DNA of 5,596 nt from an uncultured Pseudomonadota bacterium (lineage in GTDB: Bacteria; Pseudomonadota; Gammaproteobacteria; Burkholderiales; SCOH01): positions 1 to 5,596 of the forward strand of contig CALMFQ010000623.1 in assembly GCA_937863215.1 (NCBI GenBank). The letters run 5' to 3'. Below, piece after piece: positions 1 through 5,596 of this stretch (the first letter of the stretch is position 1; each line of letters begins with the position of its first letter). The notes under the pieces are model-generated. The model had not been told where the DNA came from. It was given only the letters and a program-made list of their open reading frames with translations, and did not search any database. A program made the position numbers and the translations under genes.

Positions 1-816
1 TGTCAGTCGGCCACCCTTTTTGCCCGGCCGGTCTATGCGGCCAATGCCATTGAGCCTGACCTCGATATTGTCTTGGATGGTACGACGGGCGCCGGTCCTG
101 AATTTACCCTCTCGTATCCGAACACAAATGATACCGGGATTGGTGATCCTACGTACTGTCCGTTCATCTACTGCGATACGGCATCGGGTCCCATATACGA
201 AACACGCCTGACCTGGTATTATGCTTTCAACTCTACCATATTCCGCCAGCTGTTCGGTTGGTACGGTCTGGACAACGTCATCGTGCCGAACATGATGCCG
301 GCCTGCAAAAAGAAATGGTGGCTGCAATACCAGACCTACATCACGACAGAGAATTGGTTCCGCAGAGGTGAGAACGTATTCAACCTCACGCACCTGATCG
401 AACATCCGGAAGGCTTCGTGCGGGCCGACACGGTGGCGCATGTCGACGAAGAATATCTGACGGTGGACTACAGCGCCGATGACGCGCCATGCTCTTACCT
501 CCACATGGTTCGGTACGGCTCATGGCCGGAGGCGGAGCTGAAGGACTATGTCGGGCAGGTCGGAGAGTGCGGGCAGATAAATGCTGACATTTCCATCCGA
601 GACGTACCTGGTTGGTCTGGTGTCGTGAAGGTCGAGAATTACATCCTCGGAACCGAGGAGCGCTGCATATCGTGGTTGCAGGCCCCTGGTTCGTTCCATC
701 TTTTCCAGTGCTGTCAGTGTGGGGATATTTCGTCGGACCCGGCCGGTGGATCTCTGGATCCGTACATGACCTGCGACACCGAAACATATCCTTGCCCGAA
801 CGGGGGTGAGTGCTAA
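1..816 (+). CDS. Cysteine-rich protein of unknown function, 5' end outside window
   Basis: The reading frame is open from the first base to the TAA at 814-816, giving 271 residues, and no credible start lies inside the window. I do not recognise the family. The visible N-terminus (CQSATLFARPVYAANAIEPD) resembles the tail of a Sec signal peptide, with possible A-x-A cleavage after VYA or ANA, but the hydrophobic core would be upstream and unseen. The visible part has 13 cysteines, including a CCQC cluster near position 640-720 and a C-terminal tail with three more (MTCDTETYPCPNGGEC). It is also rich in Trp and Tyr, for example KKKWWLQYQTY. That composition fits a disulfide-stabilised exported protein or a metal-binding one. 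It ends 9 bases before the next gene. A structural or adhesion role in the virion is possible, but only by context. Confidence 0.75.
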   Translation, partial: CQSATLFARPVYAANAIEPDLDIVLDGTTGAGPEFTLSYPNTNDTGIGDPTYCPFIYCDTASGPIYETRLTWYYAFNSTIFRQLFGWYGLDNVIVPNMMPACKKKWWLQYQTYITTENWFRRGENVFNLTHLIEHPEGFVRADTVAHVDEEYLTVDYSADDAPCSYLHMVRYGSWPEAELKDYVGQVGECGQINADISIRDVPGWSGVVKVENYILGTEERCISWLQAPGSFHLFQCCQCGDISSDPAGGSLDPYMTCDTETYPCPNGGEC

Positions 817-825
817 GGCTTGAAG

Positions 826-1869
826 ATGCAGTGGCCTTTTTTGTTTGTCCGAAATGGTATGGTGATGCTGCGCGGATCCGTACCGACCGTAGAGCGCATC
901 TGTCAGGCGGATGGGCAACCGGATCGTAAATTACAGGTTCGCCAGTTACAGGAGCGGACGCTCGACGCTGATCCCCAGGATCTGAACATGGAAGGAACGG
1001 CCTCCTGGTCGCTACCGGACGGGACGTTTGCACGCTACCGCAATTTCATGGGACGCGCCTGCATCGAGCAAGGCATGACGGAAGTGACTGCTCCCGACGG
1101 GAAGGTCACGGAGGCGCACGGTATGTTCGTACCATTTCCTGGCGGCTATTGCGGCATCATGCATCAAGCTCCGGGGCGTCTGACTGTGCGGCGGGAAGGG
1201 CAGCCTACTGTAGAGTGGAGGCTCGTTGGCGAGATACGGATGATGATGCCAGTCTTCGATGATCCCACCTGCATTTTGCTCGACATCGTCGAGGTACGAC
1301 AAGATGCCCTACCGCCTTCAGCCCGGCATCTTTTGCGCCTGGCGCCGAATTTGGGTGTACGCAAGCAGGCCACCTATTTGCTGCGCACCAACGACCTGGC
1401 AACATTCAGGATCGATTTTGGTTTTCCAGAAGTACTCCATGCATCGCTGCTGCTGAATCGCGGGCTCGCCATCGTGACGACCAGCCGGATCAGTCCGCAG
1501 GATGGTTCCAATATCGAGGTGCGCCATCACATGGTGCCGCACTACAAGCTGGTGCCAGCTTCTCCCGGGTGGATACCGGTGGAGCGCAAAGTGCACGCGG
1601 CCACCAAAGCCCTGGTGACGGCCGCCGGTGACCAATTGCTGCGTGCGACCAAAAGCTCCAAGGACGTGTCCGCTCAGTTTTTCGATCCGGATACGCCGTG
1701 CTGGTTCGAGGGTTGTGAGGAGTTGCGCCGACGGTATGAGGAGGATCTGCAGAAGGCTGGAGGCAACCAGTGTCCGTCCTGTGTTCGAGATTCCCTGCGT
1801 GCCACCACCCTCTACAAAGTCAGAGAGATCTTGCAAGCGGCCAATCCTGTCCTAAGTAACCAGCCATGA
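826..1869 (+). CDS. Phage protein of unknown function with C-terminal Cys-pair module
   Basis: This is a 347-residue protein that I do not recognise. I chose ATG 826 because TAAGG sits at 814-818 with a 7-base spacer; an in-frame TTG at 820 would add two residues. The body has no membrane segments or signal peptide and appears to be mostly mixed strand, with several stretches like RLTVRREGQPTVEWRLVGEI. The last ~55 residues form a distinct module: CWFEGCEELRRRY (Cys 292 and 297), then CPSC (Cys 316 and 319), then a helix ending LYKVREIL. Four cysteines in two pairs suggest a small zinc-binding fold or two disulfides. The same module closes the protein at 2288-2758. The stop overlaps the next start (ATGA at 1866-1869), so the two are probably translationally coupled. 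A structural tail role is inferred from position only. Confidence 0.8.
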   Translation: MQWPFLFVRNGMVMLRGSVPTVERICQADGQPDRKLQVRQLQERTLDADPQDLNMEGTASWSLPDGTFARYRNFMGRACIEQGMTEVTAPDGKVTEAHGMFVPFPGGYCGIMHQAPGRLTVRREGQPTVEWRLVGEIRMMMPVFDDPTCILLDIVEVRQDALPPSARHLLRLAPNLGVRKQATYLLRTNDLATFRIDFGFPEVLHASLLLNRGLAIVTTSRISPQDGSNIEVRHHMVPHYKLVPASPGWIPVERKVHAATKALVTAAGDQLLRATKSSKDVSAQFFDPDTPCWFEGCEELRRRYEEDLQKAGGNQCPSCVRDSLRATTLYKVREILQAANPVLSNQP

Positions 1870-2303
1870 ATATCCTGAACGTGATGTGCCTCTGGTTCCT
1901 GAATTGCGCGGTCGTGTCATGCCTGCTCTTTTGGTGGTTCGAATCCACGCTTCCCGTGTTGGCGACGCAGCTGGTTCGCCTTGTTCTGAACAGGCCCGAT
2001 GCGGCGTGGCAATTTCCCAATCAGATGGCATGCGAACCTATGCGGACATGGTCGAGATCAGATTGGGAAAAATGGCGACTGCAGACCCTCATGCCGGAGT
2101 ATCCAAAATTCGCCCACATGCTGGGCTGCTCCCGCTGCATTTCTTTCCACATGTCCTACGCGACCGCCATAGTATTGCTGGCGTTGGGAACGCAGGACTG
2201 GCCCATACTGATGCGCCTTCTCTTTTTCTTCGCTGCGTCTTTCGGTTCGTCGACGACGGCGCATCGTTTAATTCCAGGGACTACATCATGGAGCCAGAAA
2301 TAG
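1866..2303 (+). CDS. Small membrane protein with three predicted helices and a CxxC pair
   Basis: The 145-residue protein starts at an ATG overlapping the upstream stop. It has no good ribosome binding site of its own, which fits coupling. Hydrophobic segments lie at about residues 6-25 (LWFLNCAVVSCLLFWWF), 92-108 and 112-127. A polar, tryptophan-containing stretch separates the first from the others. Just before the second helix is LGCSRCISFH (Cys 88 and 91). The layout of a CxxC at the membrane entry of a helix, after a short charged region, faintly recalls the DUF1360 group of small phage and bacterial membrane proteins, but I would not assign it. It is too long and lacks the usual layout for a confident holin call. 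A second frame is open across the same bases; this frame is preferred because of its start context and coherent hydrophobic helices. Confidence 0.72.
   Translation: MNILNVMCLWFLNCAVVSCLLFWWFESTLPVLATQLVRLVLNRPDAAWQFPNQMACEPMRTWSRSDWEKWRLQTLMPEYPKFAHMLGCSRCISFHMSYATAIVLLALGTQDWPILMRLLFFFAASFGSSTTAHRLIPGTTSWSQK
2276..2280 (+). promoter_or_regulatory. Ribosome binding site deciding the start at 2288
   Basis: AGGGA lies 7 bases before ATG 2288, inside the end of the membrane-protein gene. It supports starting the following protein at 2288 rather than at the far-upstream codon 1886 of the same open frame. Confidence 0.6.
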
Positions 2304-2758
2304 CCAGATTACAGTTCTACCGCCTGAGCGCGGAAGGCGAGTTGGTGCCTTGGATATTCGAGGTAGAAAGGCAGACCAAAGTGATCGTTGCCGAATATCG
2401 ACGTAATGATCGGGTACCAACAGATCCTGCAATCGCTACGCCGGCAATTGCCGAGTTTGCCGGGCCGGCGCAGCAAGTGCAGACGGCTGCTCGTATTCTT
2501 GGTGCTGTCACCCGTCCGCTGCCTGGGGGAGGTACCGAGATTCTTTCGATCAGTACACGTGGGCAGGCAATGCTGCACTTCCTCAACGACAATGGCCCAT
2601 GTCCGCCCTGGTTTGTCGACTGCGAACGCTTACGGCAGCGATACCGCCATGATCTGGCGCAACTCCCAAAAGACGAGGCCGGAAAATGCGCCGACTGCGA
2701 GAGTGGTGAAATAATCCGCGCCTATCTGGAGAAGCTCGACACCATATTTCCACGCTGA
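2288..2758 (+). CDS. Phage protein of unknown function with C-terminal Cys-pair module
   Basis: The protein has 156 residues from ATG 2288, which has AGGGA 7 bases upstream and overlaps the previous gene by 16 bases. The frame is open back to 1886, but that part shadows the membrane-protein gene and has no matching start signal. The first ~95 residues look like a small strand-rich domain (FYRLSAEGELVPWIFEVERQ), followed by a Pro/Ala-rich linker. The C-terminal part carries CPPWFVDCERLRQRY (Cys 105 and 112), CADC (Cys 134 and 137) and a final helix with IIRAYLEKL. This matches the end of the protein at 826-1869 in order and spacing: Cys pair, E-x-L-R-x-R-Y-x2-D-L helix, CxxC, amphipathic helix. 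The two are likely paralogous in that module. Zinc binding is inferred from the four cysteines. Function is unknown. The stop overlaps the next start as TGATG. Confidence 0.8.
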   Translation: MEPEIARLQFYRLSAEGELVPWIFEVERQTKVIVAEYRRNDRVPTDPAIATPAIAEFAGPAQQVQTAARILGAVTRPLPGGGTEILSISTRGQAMLHFLNDNGPCPPWFVDCERLRQRYRHDLAQLPKDEAGKCADCESGEIIRAYLEKLDTIFPR

Positions 2759-2964
2759 TGCAATTTCCGCTCATCGCCGGCATCGAGGAATTCCCCGCCC
2801 TGAAACGCGCCTACGAGCAGGCCATGCGGGCAGCGGGTTCGCGCTGCCGAGGCTGTATCGTGGACGACATCGTGACCAAGTACCAACAAATGCTGGTAGG
2901 CGAGCGTCAGCGCGTGCGTTCACTGCGAGGCGTCCGCACCAAATATCCCGGCATCCACAACTGA
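2758..2964 (+). CDS. Small protein resembling a shortened Cys-pair module
   Basis: This 68-residue protein starts at the ATG of a TGATG overlap with the upstream stop. It has no clear ribosome binding site, so it probably depends on re-initiation. Residues 12-46 resemble the terminal module of the two larger proteins upstream: FPALKRAYEQAM replaces the E-x-L-R-x-R-Y helix, RCRGC (Cys 30 and 33) replaces the second cysteine pair, and VTKYQQML matches the closing helix, with the same CxxC-x8-Y-x3-L spacing as the 156-residue protein. The first cysteine pair is absent, so it could not bind metal in the same four-cysteine way alone but might do so as a dimer. The C-terminal ~20 residues are basic. 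Similarity is by eye over about 35 residues, so homology is plausible rather than proven. Confidence 0.68.
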   Translation: MQFPLIAGIEEFPALKRAYEQAMRAAGSRCRGCIVDDIVTKYQQMLVGERQRVRSLRGVRTKYPGIHN

Positions 2965-2999
2965 TTTGCGGGGCTGGTCAATTACTGGCATGGTTGGGG

Positions 3000-3716
3000 G
3001 TGGTCGTCCCTCCAACTGCAGAACCGCCGTCACCCTTTGAAGCCTACAAGGCAGAGCCGACTCATGCCCGGCTGAACGCAGTGGTGGATTCGGTGCGTCC
3101 GTCAATCAGTTACGCGCTGGTGCAGGCTGGAGCCGGAGACGATCCGTACCTGCAGATTCAAGCCCGTACGCTGGCGGCGAAAGCCATCAAGTCCTACGAC
3201 CCATCCAAAGGAGCATCATTGCCGACGTGGGTGACCCAACAATTGATGCAGTTGCGCAGGATGAAGCGCACATCACAGAACGCCATACGGTTGCCGGAGC
3301 AGGTGCAGCTCGATGCCTTCCAGATCCATAAGGCGACGATGAATTTCATGGATCAGAAGGGGAGGGAACCCGATATACTGGAATTGTCGGATGCCGTTCA
3401 CTTGTCGCCGAAACGGATCGCGCATGTCCGTAGCTTTTCGACTCCGATTGTCGCCGAGGGTGCATTTGGGGAGGGCGGAGGCGCGACATCTGTATCCCAC
3501 GACGAGGAAGCGCTCGCATACCTGTACAAGGATTCGGATGCCGTGGATCGTCAGATATTGGAGATGCGGATGGGATACGGCGGCAAGCATCCGACGCCAC
3601 TACCCAAGAACATCATCGGCGAACGGTTGAAGCTGCATCCGTCCCAGGTCACCCGCCGGGCAGCCCGCTTGGCCATGCGGTTGAACCAAATACAGCAGGA
3701 TCTTTCCGAAATCTGA
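3000..3716 (+). CDS. Sigma-70-like RNA polymerase sigma factor, phage type
   Basis: This protein of about 238 residues should bind host RNA polymerase and direct it to particular promoters, if it acts as a true sigma factor. Counting from GTG 3000, the region 2-like part spans about 22-91 and contains AIKSYDPSKGASLPTWV, the counterpart of the usual F/YDP-x-[KR]-G-x-x-F-x-T-W/Y segment, followed by a basic stretch (LRRMKR). A region 3-like part follows with GREPDILELSDAVHLSPKRI. A region 4-like part near 183-230 has DRQILEMRMGYGG and a helix-turn-helix, KNIIGERLKLHPSQVTRRAA. The DLIQEG-type core-binding motif is not recognisable. The frame has no nearby ATG: GTG 3000 and TTG 2994 are the options, neither with a good ribosome binding site. 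An ATG at 2990 is out of frame by one base. It sits among tail genes, 35 bases after the previous stop and 1 base before the next start. Confidence 0.8.
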   Translation: MVVPPTAEPPSPFEAYKAEPTHARLNAVVDSVRPSISYALVQAGAGDDPYLQIQARTLAAKAIKSYDPSKGASLPTWVTQQLMQLRRMKRTSQNAIRLPEQVQLDAFQIHKATMNFMDQKGREPDILELSDAVHLSPKRIAHVRSFSTPIVAEGAFGEGGGATSVSHDEEALAYLYKDSDAVDRQILEMRMGYGGKHPTPLPKNIIGERLKLHPSQVTRRAARLAMRLNQIQQDLSEI

Positions 3717-3717
3717 C

Positions 3718-4041
3718 ATGGTTCCGACCAAGACATTACTGAAAGACGAACGCGAACGCGCCATGACGACGCTGACGCGGGCCATTGGCGGCGCCGATCA
3801 GATTCCGCTGATTTCAGAGGAATATGGCGGGGCTGACATGGATTTTGCCGACATCAAACCAGAGCCCACCAAGGCTACCGATCAGGCGGCTTTGCTGAAG
3901 CGTGCCCACGCCTACGCGTTGTTCCGGGACGCCCAGTATGGGCATTTGAATCGCGGACAGCTGCTGGCATTGGCGGCAAACAATGAACTGCGCATCCATT
4001 ACGAGGCTGGGCGGATCGCCATCCTGGGAGGAGTCGAATGA
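3718..4041 (+). CDS. Hypothetical phage tail-cluster protein
   Basis: The 107-residue protein begins one base after the sigma-like stop and ends in an ATGA overlap with the gp25-like gene. I do not recognise it. It has no cysteines, no membrane segment and no signal peptide. The N-terminal third is charged (LKDERERAMTTLTRAIGG). An acidic, flexible stretch follows (residues about 34-52). The C-terminal half looks helical with alanine-rich segments (ALLKRAHAYALFRDAQYG and GQLLALAANNELRIHYEAG). An internal ATG at 3763 is a possible later start, because no strong ribosome binding site precedes 3718; the nearest AGGA, at 3697-3700, is about 17 bases away. The tight link to the baseplate genes suggests a small tail or baseplate component or assembly factor, but that is context only. 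Confidence 0.72.
   Translation: MVPTKTLLKDERERAMTTLTRAIGGADQIPLISEEYGGADMDFADIKPEPTKATDQAALLKRAHAYALFRDAQYGHLNRGQLLALAANNELRIHYEAGRIAILGGVE
4026..4033 (+). promoter_or_regulatory. Strong ribosome binding site for the gp25-like gene
   Basis: GGGAGGAG is the best Shine-Dalgarno match in the window. It serves ATG 4038, with ATG 4041 three bases on as a second in-frame option. It suggests the gp25-like protein is made in good quantity despite the overlap with the upstream gene. Confidence 0.7.
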
Positions 4042-4430
4042 TGGAGGGAATCAAGATTGTCTTCGAGGAAGCTGGCGCACGGCTGGATTTTACGGCTCCG
4101 GTCACCGGCTTCGACACGACGGTGCAGTGTGTGCTGGTCAACATCGGTACGACGACAGGTACCGACAAGATTTATCCAGAGCGAGGCACACGCCTGCTGG
4201 TCGCCGGCCTGGTCGGTAAATTATTTTCCCGCAATCAGGCCGTTCACGAGTCCAATTTTGCGGCTGCGCAGGCCAAAATATTTGTCGAGCAATCCACGCC
4301 CCCGGAAGTCGAGGAACGGATACGCCGTGTTCGCATCGCGCCTGTCGTTCTTACGCGCGCCCGCATGGAAACAAATGTAGTCATCGAGACCACTACGGGT
4401 AAACTGGTGGGTACCGAACTCACCGCCTGA
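4038..4430 (+). CDS. gp25-like baseplate wedge protein
   Basis: This 130-residue protein is of the gp25/W-like family, which in contractile phages and related injection machines forms part of the baseplate wedge and helps start sheath polymerisation. The match is by pattern: an N-terminal strand pair with LDFTAPVTGFDTTVQCVLVN (about residues 16-35), then the family's turn GTTTGTDKIYPERGTRLL (37-54), a helical middle, and a C-terminal region (PPEVEERIRRVRI) leading into strands and a terminal hairpin (ETTTGKLVGTEL). The length is typical for the family. The E-P-R triplet common in the late helix of T4 gp25 and TssE is not evident; EERIRR occupies roughly that place. The following J-like gene is the usual partner. 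ATG 4038 and 4041 are adjacent alternatives behind a strong ribosome binding site. Confidence 0.78.
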   Translation: MMEGIKIVFEEAGARLDFTAPVTGFDTTVQCVLVNIGTTTGTDKIYPERGTRLLVAGLVGKLFSRNQAVHESNFAAAQAKIFVEQSTPPEVEERIRRVRIAPVVLTRARMETNVVIETTTGKLVGTELTA

Positions 4431-4433
4431 TCT

Positions 4434-5596
4434 ATGTCCTTCGATCTCATCAACACCTACTTTCCGGCCGCCAGCGAACTGACAGACGCGCAACTGCAAT
4501 CCATGCGGGATCGGCTGGTTACCTACGGGGCTGTGAAATTTCCAGATCTGGATATGCGTCCGGATTCCGTGTTCGGAAATTACATTCTGAATCCGCTGGC
4601 ATTTATGCTGGCCGGTACAGAGGAGGCTCTGCGACGTCAGCGCTCCGATCTCGACACGGAACAGATAGCCGGAGGCGTAATTTACGATTGCGACTTCGTC
4701 GAAGCATTCCTGAAGAATTGGGCGGTACAGGACCGAGCGATCAAGCAAGCCAGCGGCACCATCCGGTTGGTATGCAGTTCCGACGAACTGATCGAACTGG
4801 ATCGGGGCACTCGCTTCAGTTTTGCCACCGACACGACCACTTCGGTATTCATGATCCGGCTGGCGCATCCGGGCTTGCTGCAATTGCTACCGGTCGGTTC
4901 GGACGTCCAGCCTGGGCAGAACCAGCTGGTGTTCCAGCAGATCGCCTCCGCGCTCTACGCCGTCGACATCCCGGTATTGGGGCAGATGGCAGCCGCTGGA
5001 GTCACACAGGGATTGGCTGCGACACTGGACCGTACTGTGACCAATCTGGTGAGCGCATCGGCGCTCTACGACTTCTACCAGGGGGCTCCGACGCTTACGC
5101 TTCCGCAGATGGCCCAGCAGGCACGGCAGACTGCCTATGCGGTCGGGCTGGGCAGCCGCGGGCAGTCCGTGCAGATGATACGCCAGAACTTCCCAGAGGC
5201 AATTGGGTGCTCCGCTGTCATGTCTGACGATGTGGAATCGATGCGGGGCGGCATGAATGCACTGGGGATCAAGCGTGGGGCTCTGGACCTGTTCGTCAAG
5301 TCCGGTACCTACCAGTTCAAGGATACGGCCTACCTGAAGGTGCCGTGGGTCATCGAACAAAATGGTGACACGGTCAATCGGTTCATCACCAAACTCGATC
5401 TCCTCCACACGGCAGTTCGGATCACGGGCGTAACCCATTCGAGTGGCGTCAATCTCTCGTACGAAATCATCGGCCAGGCGAAGGATCCGGCCCGCGCCTC
5501 GCTGCTGACAGCCGGCTTTTCTGAGCTGGAGGACCTCTGGCTGGTGATCGAGATGCCCAACCAGGACGGATCAGATCTGATCCCCCTGACCGTCAA
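4434..5596 (+). CDS. Baseplate J/gp6-like protein, 3' end outside window
   Basis: The frame runs from ATG 4434 through the right edge, giving 387 complete codons. The product resembles the baseplate J family (P2 J, Mu gp47, T4 gp6), which dimerises into wedge arms joining the inner baseplate to the periphery. The N-terminal signature is FPDLDMRPDSVFGNYILNP (residues 36-54), matching the usual D-x-x-P-x-S-x-x-G-x-x-I-x-x-P pattern, followed by a helix with AFMLAGTEEALRR. After a helical stretch comes a strand-rich barrel-like part with ASGTIRLVCSS and IELDRGTRFSFA (about 105-130), as in J proteins. The later part (about 205-270) has repeated helices and a segment, GMNALGIKRGALDLFVKSG, typical of the inter-domain region. 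The start follows the gp25-like stop by 3 bases with no clear ribosome binding site, so coupling is likely. The C-terminal domain is not visible. Confidence 0.82.
   Translation, partial: MSFDLINTYFPAASELTDAQLQSMRDRLVTYGAVKFPDLDMRPDSVFGNYILNPLAFMLAGTEEALRRQRSDLDTEQIAGGVIYDCDFVEAFLKNWAVQDRAIKQASGTIRLVCSSDELIELDRGTRFSFATDTTTSVFMIRLAHPGLLQLLPVGSDVQPGQNQLVFQQIASALYAVDIPVLGQMAAAGVTQGLAATLDRTVTNLVSASALYDFYQGAPTLTLPQMAQQARQTAYAVGLGSRGQSVQMIRQNFPEAIGCSAVMSDDVESMRGGMNALGIKRGALDLFVKSGTYQFKDTAYLKVPWVIEQNGDTVNRFITKLDLLHTAVRITGVTHSSGVNLSYEIIGQAKDPARASLLTAGFSELEDLWLVIEMPNQDGSDLIPLTV

Noticed and set aside
1..816. Conjugation pilus-assembly (TraU-like) protein
   Set aside because: Cysteine richness and a possible signal peptide suggested it, but no family motif is recognisable and the neighbours are phage baseplate genes.
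755..887. Repeated GGATCCGTAC string
   Set aside because: Two ten-base copies at about 756 and 875 in unrelated coding contexts, without further flanking similarity; consistent with chance.
386..1033. Long minus-strand open frame of 215 codons
   Set aside because: It lies antisense to two well-supported plus-strand genes, spans their junction, and its product is low-complexity Arg/Pro/Ser-rich, typical of an antisense shadow.
2965..2999. Possible promoter in the short gap before the sigma-like gene
   Set aside because: TTGCGG near the gap start has no convincing -10 element at suitable spacing and no inverted repeat is visible.
4688..5227. Plus-strand open frame of 179 codons within the J-like gene
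   Set aside because: It is in another frame of the J-like gene and its product has no family pattern, while the J frame continues intact through the whole interval.
4221..5438. Two long minus-strand open frames (4221-4883 and 4887-5438)
   Set aside because: Both are antisense to the gp25-like and J-like genes, whose family patterns are clear; no start signals or recognisable motifs support them.

Overview
The window looks like part of the late, tail-assembly region of a double-stranded DNA tailed phage or prophage with a contractile (myovirus-type) tail. This rests mainly on two adjacent genes at the right: a gp25-like baseplate wedge protein (4038-4430) and a baseplate J/gp6-like protein that runs off the right edge (4434-5596). 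All eight genes lie on the plus strand and are packed end to end with overlapping or nearly touching stops and starts, as in a phage late operon. The base composition is moderately GC-rich. The sequence gives no reliable host, and there are no tRNA, rRNA, IS, CRISPR or terminator signals. No gap between genes exceeds about 30 bases.

Left part (1-816): the C-terminal 271 residues of an unrecognised protein rich in cysteine and aromatic residues. Its first visible residues resemble the end of a signal peptide.

Middle part (826-2964): four tightly coupled genes of unknown function. A 347-residue soluble protein, a 145-residue membrane protein, a 156-residue protein and a 68-residue protein follow one another. 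The 347- and 156-residue proteins end in the same module, two separated cysteine pairs around a conserved C-E-x-L-R-x-R-Y helix. The 68-residue protein looks like a shortened copy that keeps only the second pair. The membrane protein between them also has a CxxC pair. This cluster of Cys-pair proteins is the most unusual thing in the window.

Right part (about 3000-5596): a sigma-70-like protein with recognisable region 2, 3 and 4 features but a divergent core-binding segment and no ATG start. It is followed by a 107-residue unknown protein, the gp25-like protein and the J-like protein. Either the sigma-like protein drives expression of late genes from within the tail cluster, or a sigma fold has been taken over for a virion role. 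The sequence does not decide between these.

Translational coupling seems to hold the cassette together: ATGA overlaps occur at 1866 and 4038, a 16-base overlap at 2288, a TGATG overlap at 2758, and gaps of only 1 to 3 bases at 3717 and 4431-4433.
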